Source: Microbacterium binotii
GTDB taxonomy: Bacteria > Actinomycetota > Actinomycetes > Actinomycetales > Microbacteriaceae
NCBI RefSeq assembly: GCF_021398715.1
Contig: NZ_CP090347.1
Span: 62,001-126,000 of the forward strand
Reading direction: 5' to 3'
Length of the DNA: 64,000 bases
In this document: piece after piece, positions 57,868 to 64,000 of the stretch
Numbering within the stretch: position 1 is the stretch's first letter
Layout: each line of letters starts with the position of its first letter
Made by a program: the position numbers and the translations under genes
The notes under the pieces: generated by a model
What the model was told of the DNA's origin: nothing
Seen by the model: only the letters and a program-made list of their open reading frames with translations
The model's database searches: none

Positions 57868-58275
57868 ATGGACCAGACGGCAGCAGAAGAGATGCGCGAG
57901 GCACTGCAGCGCATCGATGAGCAGGTTGCGCAGGCGGCCGCTCACGCTGACCAGATGCAGCTGCTCGCTGCGCAGATCTCGGAGCTCAGCGCTGAGGTGA
58001 GCTCGCCGAGGGGCGAGGTATCGATCACCGTCGATGTCAGCGGTCGGTTGACCGACCTCCGGTTCGACGACTCCGCCTTCGATCTCACGCCGCGTGAACT
58101 CTCGGCGCTTGTGCTCGACGCGGTCGTCGAGGGCTATCGGCGCACGAGTACGGCGAGTGTCGACCTCGCCGAAGCGACGCTCGGCCCGCAGTCGCCGACC
58201 GTCGCCCATCTGCGCGACGGGGTGGAAGCCAACGCGCCGCGAATCAATCGGCCCGACGAGGGGACGATCCGATGA
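57868..58275 (+). CDS. YbaB/EbfC-like protein of type VII cassette
   Basis: 135 residues from ATG 57868 with GGAGGAGGGG upstream. An N-terminal helical pair (5-45) is followed by a YbaB-like strand-helix core GEVSITVDVSGRLTDLRF and SALVLDAVVEGYRRTS. YbaB-like genes are common next to EspC-type and WXG100-type genes in actinobacterial effector loci. The stop overlaps the next ATG. Confidence 0.8.
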   Translation: MDQTAAEEMREALQRIDEQVAQAAAHADQMQLLAAQISELSAEVSSPRGEVSITVDVSGRLTDLRFDDSAFDLTPRELSALVLDAVVEGYRRTSTASVDLAEATLGPQSPTVAHLRDGVEANAPRINRPDEGTIR

Positions 58276-58604
58276 GCTACGAGATCGCCATCGACTGCGA
58301 TCAGCTGGAGAGCCACGCGCAGAAGATCGACCGCATCGCCGACTCGCTGGATGACCCGATCGGTGCAATCACTTACATGACGCTCGGCGGAGACGCGTAC
58401 GGAATCATGTGCGCCATGGCGGCGATGCCAACGAACGCCATGGGTGCCGGAGCCGGCGCGTCGCTCGTCGCGACGCGCGCGCTGCTGCGCCGATCAGCCG
58501 ACATCGTTCGCACGATCTCGCGGGATTTCGCGACGTGCGAACGAGAGAACATCGACTCGATCCGCATCATGGAAGCCCGTCTCGACGGGGTGGTACAGGT
58601 ATGA
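58272..58604 (+). CDS. EspC-like type VII secretion-associated protein
   Basis: 110 residues, all helical, starting MSYEIAIDCDQLESHAQKID. It fits the small EspC/DUF2580-type partners that pair with a secreted effector; no W-x-G motif is readable. It overlaps its neighbours by four bases on both sides, so the three genes form one coupled unit. Confidence 0.75.
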   Translation: MSYEIAIDCDQLESHAQKIDRIADSLDDPIGAITYMTLGGDAYGIMCAMAAMPTNAMGAGAGASLVATRALLRRSADIVRTISRDFATCERENIDSIRIMEARLDGVVQV

Positions 58605-59404
58605 CTCCGGTGGGCTACGGCGGACTGTTGACCAGCACGGCAGCGTCCAACATGAACTCGCTCATCGTGGCTCCAGAGGCACCGGGCTGGATGGACGGCG
58701 TCGGACCGTTCGAGGACGGGTACAACCTGGCCAACGGTCTGATGAGCGGCGACTGGGTGGGCGTCACCCTCTCGGGAGCATCCGTCGTGGCGACGGGCGT
58801 GGATGCGGTGCTCAATCCGATCTCCTGGCTGATCTCGCTCGGAGTCGGGTGGATGCTCGAGCATCTCTGGCCGCTGAAGGACTGGCTCGACCAGCTCACC
58901 GGTGATCACCGGATGGTCAGCAGCTACGCCCAGACATGGGGCAACGTGTCGACCGCGGTCAACGGTGCAGCGAACGAGTTGAACGCGAGCATCGGCGATC
59001 TGCAGGGTCTGCAGGGCTTCGCGATGGACGTGTACCGCAAGTTCCTCGCCACGATGGCGAGCACGCTGCACACGGCGTCGGCCGCCGCGCAGGGCGTCGG
59101 TGTCGCGGTCGAACTGCTCTCGACGATCGTGAAGGCCGTGCACGACATGGTGCGCGACGTGATCAGCGACGTCGTCGGTTTCATCGCCCAGAGTCTGATT
59201 CTGGGCGCGGCGACCCTCGGAACGGCGGCGCCCGTCATTGCTGGCCAAGCGGCGACGAAGACGGCCAAGTGGGCTGCGATGCTGGCCGAGTTCATCAAGG
59301 ATCTGATCACGTCAGCCGCGACCTACACCGACCTCGCCAAGACGCTCAAGGAGATCTACGACCGAGTGACCGAGACTCTCGACGGCAAGCTCGGCACCGC
59401 CTGA
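58601..59404 (+). CDS. Type VII secretion effector-like helical protein, lacking a toxin domain
   Basis: 267 residues, ATG at 58601 overlapping the previous stop. The N-terminal half holds ISLGVGWMLEHLWPLKDWL and a helix-turn with TWGN (about 112-115) that may stand for the WXG turn. The second half is Ala-rich and helical (about 190-235 hydrophobic). It ends after TETLDGKLGTA with no recognisable enzymatic C-terminal domain, unusual for an effector of this layout. It may be a carrier, pore-type or truncated effector. Confidence 0.7.
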   Translation: MTPVGYGGLLTSTAASNMNSLIVAPEAPGWMDGVGPFEDGYNLANGLMSGDWVGVTLSGASVVATGVDAVLNPISWLISLGVGWMLEHLWPLKDWLDQLTGDHRMVSSYAQTWGNVSTAVNGAANELNASIGDLQGLQGFAMDVYRKFLATMASTLHTASAAAQGVGVAVELLSTIVKAVHDMVRDVISDVVGFIAQSLILGAATLGTAAPVIAGQAATKTAKWAAMLAEFIKDLITSAATYTDLAKTLKEIYDRVTETLDGKLGTA

Positions 59405-59429
59405 GCCCGGCGCCGGACCGTGGCTCGGG

Positions 59430-60644
59430 TCAGCCCAGCCACTCGCGCGCGGCGATGACGAGGTTCTCGACGCCGCGCTCGATCGTGGGATGCAGGACGG
59501 GGGCGAAGAAGGGCGAGTGGTTCGTCGGCACGTCGCGGTCGATCGTGCCCTCGGCGCTCGCGCGGGCGAACAGCTCCGGGTCGATGCCGCCCCAGAACCA
59601 GAACACGAGCGGCACGCCCGCCTCGCGCGCGAACCACGAGACGTCCTCGCTGCCGGTGAACATGCCGGGGTCCACCACCGCCGCGTCGCCGTAGGCGCGT
59701 CGGAAAGCCGCCGTCAGCCGGGCGGTCGCGTCGGCGTCGTTGATCGTCGGCGGCAGCGTGTGGTCGGTGACGATCGTGGGCGGTACCTCGGCACCGGAGG
59801 CATCGGCCTCGGCCCGGATGATCCGCTCCACCCGTTCGAGTACGCGTTCCCGCATCCCGTCGTCCGCGTAGCGGAGGCTGAGCTGCAGCGTCGCCTCGGC
59901 GGGGATGATGTTGTGCTTGAGTCCGGCGTGCACCGATCCGACCGTGACCACGGCGACCTCGCGCGGGTCGACCTCGCGTGAGGCGACCGTCTGCAGGCGC
60001 ATGATGGCGGCGGCGGCCATGACGATCGGGTCGATCGTGGCGTGTGGGCGAGAACCGTGGCCGCCGCGTCCGTGCAGGGTGACGGTCAGCCCGTCCGACG
60101 CCGCCATCTGGGTTCCGGGTCGCACGCCGATCGTCCCGGCAGGCAAAGGCGTGACGTGCTGACCGAGCACGATGTCGGGCCGCGGGAAACGATCCAGCAC
60201 GCCGTCGGCGATCATCGCCTTCGAGCCCGCGCCGAACTCCTCGGCGGGCTGGAAGACGGCGACGACCGTTCCCGACCATTCGGATGCGGTCGCCACGAGC
60301 CGTTCGAGCGCACCCAGGAGTGCGGTCACGTGCATGTCGTGGCCACACGCGTGCATCACCGGCACGTCCGCGCCCTGCGGGTCGACGCCGCGCGCCGTGC
60401 TCGCGTACGCGAGGCCGGTGCGCTCGGCGACGGGCAGACCGTCCATGTCGGCACGCAACCAGACGACCGGCCCGTCGCCGTTGGTGAGCGTCGCCACGAC
60501 GCCGGTGCGGCCGACACCCTCGGTGAAGGGGATCCCGAGCGTCTCCAGCGTGCGGGCGATCACACCCGCGGTGCGCGTCTCCTGGAACGACAGCTCGGGG
60601 TGGCGGTGCAGGTCGATGTACAGCGCTTCGAGGTCCAGGGTCAT
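59430..60644 (-). CDS. M20-family amidohydrolase
   Basis: 404 residues, metal-dependent hydrolase of the aminoacylase/hippurate hydrolase branch. WLRADMDGLPV, HACGHDMHVTALLGA, FQPAEEFGAGSKAMI and the dimerisation domain HGRGGHGSRPHATIDPI are intact. It removes acyl groups from amino acids or small peptides; substrate unknown. A three-copy 26-bp tandem repeat lies just upstream. Confidence 0.92.
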   Translation of the reverse strand: MTLDLEALYIDLHRHPELSFQETRTAGVIARTLETLGIPFTEGVGRTGVVATLTNGDGPVVWLRADMDGLPVAERTGLAYASTARGVDPQGADVPVMHACGHDMHVTALLGALERLVATASEWSGTVVAVFQPAEEFGAGSKAMIADGVLDRFPRPDIVLGQHVTPLPAGTIGVRPGTQMAASDGLTVTLHGRGGHGSRPHATIDPIVMAAAAIMRLQTVASREVDPREVAVVTVGSVHAGLKHNIIPAEATLQLSLRYADDGMRERVLERVERIIRAEADASGAEVPPTIVTDHTLPPTINDADATARLTAAFRRAYGDAAVVDPGMFTGSEDVSWFAREAGVPLVFWFWGGIDPELFARASAEGTIDRDVPTNHSPFFAPVLHPTIERGVENLVIAAREWLG

Positions 60645-60679
60645 GTCCCGACCCTACTCGGGAGCCCTGAGCGGAGAAG

Positions 60680-60757
60680 TCCCCGCAGGCGCGAGCGCGC
60701 CTGGGTACCCGCAGACGTGAGCGCGCCGCGGTCCCCGTAGGCGTGAGCGCGCGTCCC
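60680..60757. repeat. Three tandem 26-bp direct repeats
   Basis: Imperfect copies start at 60680, 60706 and 60732, an exact 26-bp period. Each holds a core like CCCGCAGGCGTGAGCGCGC. They lie in the 172-bp gap 36 bp upstream of the M20 gene start on the minus strand. They may be iterated regulator-binding sites or a simple tandem expansion. Confidence 0.75.
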
Positions 60758-60763
60758 CGCCCA

Positions 60764-60808
60764 CACGAACACGCGGGCGACCCGGGAGGGTGCGCCGGCG
60801 TGTTCGTG
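60764..60808. repeat. Inverted repeat after GH13 gene
   Basis: Perfect 11-bp arms CACGAACACGC / GCGTGTTCGTG around a 23-base loop, nine bases past the GH13 stop on the minus strand. Likely its terminator; no T-run. Confidence 0.65.
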
Positions 60809-60816
60809 ATCGACGA

Positions 60817-62490
60817 TCAGGCGTTGGCGAGCCAGACGGCCGTGTCGGCGGGAAGCTGACGTCCGTCGAGCGGTTCGCTCGAGACGAGGACGTCGCCGGT
60901 GGGCAGATCGATCGCGTCGTCGCCGAGGTTGGCGATCACCGTGACGTCGCCGCTGCGGAAGGCGAGCACCGTCTCCGGGTAGCCGTCGAGCCAGGTGAAG
61001 GGGGCGGCGCCCAGGCCGTGCGCCTTCCGCACCTGGAGTAGGTGCGTGTAGAGCGCCAGCGTGGAGTCGGGATCGCGCTGCTCCACGTCGCGCGCGTGCT
61101 GCGCCCACTCCGCGGGCTGCGGCAGCCACGATGCGCCCGTGCCGTTGAAGCCGTAGGCGGGGGATGCGGCCTCCCACGGGATCGGGACGCGGCAGCCGTC
61201 GCGGCCGTACTTCTCGTGGTTCGTGCGGAACCACGTCGGGTCCTGGCGCGCGTCGTCGGGGATGTCGATGACCTCGGGCAGCCCGAGCTCCTCGCCCTGA
61301 TAGATGTAGGCGGAGCCGGGCAGGGAGAGCATGACGGCGGTGGCCGCGCGGGCGCGGCGCAGGCCGAGCGCGGGGATCGGCTGGGCTTCGGAAAGCGGTC
61401 CGATGCCTTCGCCCTGCGGGCTCTCGGCCGAGAGGGCGAGGCGCGAGGCGTGACGGATCACGTCGTGGTTGGAGAGCACCCAGGTGGCGGGGGCGCCGAC
61501 CGCGGGGAACGCTCGCAGCGAGTCGCTGATGACCGTGCGGAGGGCATCCGCTTCCCACGCCGTCGTCAGGTACGGGAAGTTGAACGCCTGGTGCATCTCG
61601 TCGGGTCGCACCCACAGCGCGGTCTTGTCGGGCGTGGGCAGCCACGCCTCGGCGCACAGTGCGCGGTCGCCGTCGTACTCGGCGAGCACCTTGTGCCAGT
61701 CGCGGTAGATCTCGTGGACGCCGGGCTGTCCCCAGTAGGGCACGTCGTCCTCGTCGCCGCCCATCGAGTCGCCGTCGGCGGGAGGCGTGTAGTCCGGCAG
61801 GCCGTCCTTCTTGATCATTCCGTGGGCGACGTCCACTCGGAATCCGTCGACGCCCCGGTCGAGCCAGAACCGCAGCACGCCGCGGAAGTACTCCTGCACC
61901 TCGGGGTTGGTCCAGTCGAAGTCGGCCTGGCTCACGTCGAAGATGTGCAGGTACCACTGGCCCGGGGTGCCGTCGGCCTCGATGACGCGCTCCCACATCC
62001 CGCCGCCGAACACGGACTCCCAGTTGTTGGGCGGCAGCTCGCCGTTCTCACCCTTGCCGTCGCGGAAGATGTACCGCGCGCGCTCGGGGCTGCCAGGGGC
62101 GGCGACGAGGGCCTGCTGGAACCAGACGTGCTGGTCGGAGGAGTGGTTGGGCACGAGGTCGACGATGACGCGGATGCCGAGGCCGTGCGCCTTGGCCAGC
62201 ATGGCGTCGAAATCGTCGAGGGTGCCGAACAGCGGGTCGACGTCGCAGTAGTCGGCGACGTCGTAGCCGGCATCCTTCTGGGGCGAGACCATGAAGGGGC
62301 TCAGCCAGATCGCGTCGATGCCCAGCTCGGCGAGCGCGTCGAGGCGGGCGGTGATGCCGGGGAGGTCGCCGATGCCGTCGCCGTTGGCGTCCGCGAACGA
62401 GCGCGGATAGATCTGGTAGATCACGGCAGCGCGCCACCACTCGGATCCGGGCGCGGCGATCACGGTCGAGGCATCGTGCGTCGAGGTCAT
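60817..62490 (-). CDS. GH13 alpha-glucosidase
   Basis: 557 residues from ATG 62490, cytoplasmic (no signal peptide). GH13 family regions are readable: DLVPNHSSDQHVWF (region I), GFRVDVAHG (nucleophile Asp), CAEAWLP (acid/base Glu) and LSNHDVIRH (third Asp). The N-terminal WWRAAVIYQIYPRSFADANG is typical of the oligo-1,6-/alpha-glucosidase subfamily. It hydrolyses short alpha-glucosides. No sugar transporter is adjacent. Confidence 0.95.
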   Translation of the reverse strand: MTSTHDASTVIAAPGSEWWRAAVIYQIYPRSFADANGDGIGDLPGITARLDALAELGIDAIWLSPFMVSPQKDAGYDVADYCDVDPLFGTLDDFDAMLAKAHGLGIRVIVDLVPNHSSDQHVWFQQALVAAPGSPERARYIFRDGKGENGELPPNNWESVFGGGMWERVIEADGTPGQWYLHIFDVSQADFDWTNPEVQEYFRGVLRFWLDRGVDGFRVDVAHGMIKKDGLPDYTPPADGDSMGGDEDDVPYWGQPGVHEIYRDWHKVLAEYDGDRALCAEAWLPTPDKTALWVRPDEMHQAFNFPYLTTAWEADALRTVISDSLRAFPAVGAPATWVLSNHDVIRHASRLALSAESPQGEGIGPLSEAQPIPALGLRRARAATAVMLSLPGSAYIYQGEELGLPEVIDIPDDARQDPTWFRTNHEKYGRDGCRVPIPWEAASPAYGFNGTGASWLPQPAEWAQHARDVEQRDPDSTLALYTHLLQVRKAHGLGAAPFTWLDGYPETVLAFRSGDVTVIANLGDDAIDLPTGDVLVSSEPLDGRQLPADTAVWLANA

Positions 62491-62609
62491 GCATCCGATG
62501 GTACCGGGTGCGATCGTATCGATTCGAAGCCTGGTTTTCCGTGGGCGGTTCGGGGTCCGTCCGGTTCTGATCGCGGCGATGGTCACGGTGCGCCGACTAC
62601 CATCGACGG

Positions 62610-63143
62610 GTGACCCCCTCGAATTCCGCCGCGCTCGACCGCGCCGAAAAGCTCATCGCCGTCATCCCCGACTACCCGGAGCCCGGCGTGCTCTTCCGTG
62701 ACATCGCGCCGCTGCTCGCCGACGGTGAGGGCCTTCGTGTGGTCATCGACGCGATGCTCGAGCCGTTCGCCGGTACCTACGACGTGGTCGCCGGTATCGA
62801 GGCGCGCGGGTTCCTGCTGGCCGGAGCCGCGGCCATCGCCGCGGGCGTGGGCCTCGTGCCGATCCGCAAGGCGGGCAAGTTGCCGCGGCCGGCCGCATCC
62901 GTCGACTACGCGCTCGAGTACGGCACCGCGACGATCGAGATGCACGACGACATCGCCCCGGGGACGCGTGTGCTTCTGCTGGACGACGTTCTCGCGACGG
63001 GCGGCACCATCGCCGCAGCGCGCGACCTGGTGGAGCGGATCGGTTGCTCCGTGGCCGGCGTGGCCGTGCTCATGGAGCTCGACGCTCTGGGCGGCCGGTC
63101 GGTGGCCGGGCACGACGACCTGCACTCCGTGTTCCACGCCTGA
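62610..63143 (+). CDS. apt: Adenine phosphoribosyltransferase
   Basis: 177 residues, normal length; makes AMP from adenine and PRPP. FRDIAPLLADGEGLR, AGIEARGFLLAGAAA and the PRPP loop VLLLDDVLATGGTIAA are intact. GTG start at 62610, with TACCAT six bases upstream as a possible -10, suggesting a leaderless mRNA. Confidence 0.95.
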   Translation: MTPSNSAALDRAEKLIAVIPDYPEPGVLFRDIAPLLADGEGLRVVIDAMLEPFAGTYDVVAGIEARGFLLAGAAAIAAGVGLVPIRKAGKLPRPAASVDYALEYGTATIEMHDDIAPGTRVLLLDDVLATGGTIAAARDLVERIGCSVAGVAVLMELDALGGRSVAGHDDLHSVFHA

Positions 63144-63187
63144 GAGCCGGCTTCCGTCCCTCAGAACCGCGAGACGCCACCTCGTGA

Positions 63188-63511
63188 TCAGGCCGCGTAG
63201 ACGATGCTGCGGAACAGGAGATAGCCGACGACGATGACGGCGCTGCCGGCGACCGGTGCCCACGATGACGCTCGTTGCCGGATGTAGCCGGTCACGAGCC
63301 CGGCCGACGTGATCCCCCAGCCGAGGATCAACGCTCCTGTGAGCCCCCAGCGCGCGGTCTGCACCGCCGGGAAGCACTCCGCGCAGTCGATCTGGGAGAA
63401 CGCGTCCCAGAATGCGAACAGGAGGACGAGGCCGGTCACGGCGCCCTGCAGGAGCGCGAGGCCGAGGGCGGGCGCGACGACGCGGATGTCGCGCCCGCCG
63501 GTCTGCGTCAT
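63188..63511 (-). CDS. Small membrane protein, unknown
   Basis: 107 residues from ATG 63511 (63535 is an alternative). Three predicted helices and a cysteine pair IDCAECFPAV in the loop between the first two. Not recognised. Convergent with apt and divergent from the small ORF at 63625. Confidence 0.65.
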   Translation of the reverse strand: MTQTGGRDIRVVAPALGLALLQGAVTGLVLLFAFWDAFSQIDCAECFPAVQTARWGLTGALILGWGITSAGLVTGYIRQRASSWAPVAGSAVIVVGYLLFRSIVYAA

Positions 63512-63624
63512 GGTGCCGATTATCGGCCCCTGCATCCGTTGCTCGCAGCATCCATCCCCCAGCGTTGCTGGGGCGCTCGTGTGAACCTCGTCGCGAACAC
63601 TCGGTTCCGACATACCCTCGGAAT

Positions 63625-63810
63625 ATGACTTCCGCTTCGACCGAGGTGCCCGCGTGGCTCCGTGTCGTGGTCTGGTCACTCGCTCTCGGACTCGCCGTGC
63701 TCGGCGTCGCGCTCGCTCTGGCCGCTGCGAGTTGGTGGCCGCTCGTCGCTCTCCTCGGGCTTGCGGTCCCGCTCCTCCCGATCTCGGGACGCACGGCTAC
63801 GGACCGCTGA
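63625..63810 (+). CDS. Small membrane protein, 61 residues
   Basis: 61 residues with two closely spaced hydrophobic helices (WLRVVVWSLALGLAVLGV, then WWPLVALLGLAVPLLP). Predicted only from codon bias, the hydrophobic pattern and a free intergenic position; ATG 63625 has CTCGGAAT upstream. Function unknown. Confidence 0.55.
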   Translation: MTSASTEVPAWLRVVVWSLALGLAVLGVALALAAASWWPLVALLGLAVPLLPISGRTATDR

Positions 63811-63862
63811 CGCCTGGCTCCTCCCTGACGCGGCTGGCTTCTCGCTGACGCGCGCGGTTCCG
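63807..63862. repeat. Three imperfect direct repeats at CTGACGC
   Basis: CTGACGC words at 63807, 63825 and 63845, each followed by a similar GGCTGGCT-like stretch (spacings 18 and 20). They overlap the stop of the small ORF. The remaining 140 bases to the window end show no gene I can support. Confidence 0.4.
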
Positions 63863-64000
63863 TGTCGCCGCGTGCGCGCGGAGGAGCAGTGTGCACGCCG
63901 AGTAGCCGCTTGGTCCCGCGCTATGTGCGCACCGGCCAACCGCTGCCGCGCGCGGCCGGCGGCGACTCGGGTTCAGAACGGCGGCGGTGGACCCGTGGGC

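Noticed and set aside
57759..57914. N-terminal extension of the tail-anchored protein
   Set aside because: Would overlap the start and ribosome site of the divergent YbaB-like gene and adds no conserved sequence.
63676..63939. 87-codon minus-strand frame at the window end
   Set aside because: Arg/Ser/Glu-rich shadow of the small membrane-protein frame on the plus strand.

Overview
The window reads as one continuous stretch of chromosome from a high-GC actinobacterium, most likely Microbacteriaceae and probably Microbacterium or a close relative. The reasons are dense G/C-ending codons, many 4-bp stop/start overlaps, frequent GTG starts, several promoters placed so close to the start codon that the transcripts should be leaderless, and the gene families present (fused MrpAB antiporter, YhgE/Pip, KimA-type permease, EspC/YbaB-like cassette). 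The genus is inferred from style and families, not from a marker gene. I see no rRNA, tRNA, CRISPR array, transposase, integrase or phage gene.

Layout. 45-6279: six-gene Mrp-type Na+/H+ antiporter operon (A with fused B, then C, D, E, F, G). 6285-14564: the outstanding locus. It has a divergent ECF sigma factor fused to an anti-sigma zinc motif, a membrane segment, a surface domain and an LAATG sorting-like signal. Facing it is an eight-gene operon of four SipW/TasA-type exported proteins, one LAITG-anchored protein, an RCC1-type beta-propeller, a SipW-class signal peptidase and a LuxR-type regulator. A 22-bp perfect direct repeat lies exactly at both ends of this block (6265-6286 and 14550-14571), so I read it as an inserted cassette. 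14575-22503: HxlR/QorB redox pair, secreted transglycosylase, TetR - degenerate ABC - YhgE operon, argG and a lipoprotein cyclophilin. 22724-28421: peptide-type ABC importer and a DUF1684 protein. 28623-35873: purA, a lactonase-like propeller, an AI-2E-type membrane protein, chorismate mutase, a PatB/MalY C-S lyase and a YtrA-type GntR/ABC operon. 36279-39462: glycine-betaine-type ABC importer. 39531-43452: TetR, a compact XRE/methionine aminopeptidase pair flanked by two paralogous membrane proteins, and a 44-residue membrane protein. 43452-47490: purL, rtcB and a newly noticed 32-residue ORF with an intrinsic terminator in the rtcB leader. 47823-51845: SUKH-like protein, ArsR and a double AHSA1 protein, then a DEAD-box helicase with an RSG-rich tail. 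52071-56870: sufU/sufS, KimA-type potassium importer and a Pr6Pr-type membrane protein. 56871-59404: a tail-anchored protein and a three-gene type VII secretion-like cassette. 59430-63810: M20 hydrolase, GH13 glucosidase, apt and two small membrane proteins.

How the genes work together. In the central cassette the signal peptidase should release the alternate-signal subunits, the LAITG protein could fix the polymer to the wall, and the divergent sigma factor carries a domain resembling the subunits themselves. That suggests a feedback loop in which fibre state controls transcription. Several intergenic regions hold long inverted repeats: two 59-bp elements are alignable with compensating arm changes, and two 63-bp elements with identical arms flank the rtcB module. 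All functions are inferred from reading; no database search was run.
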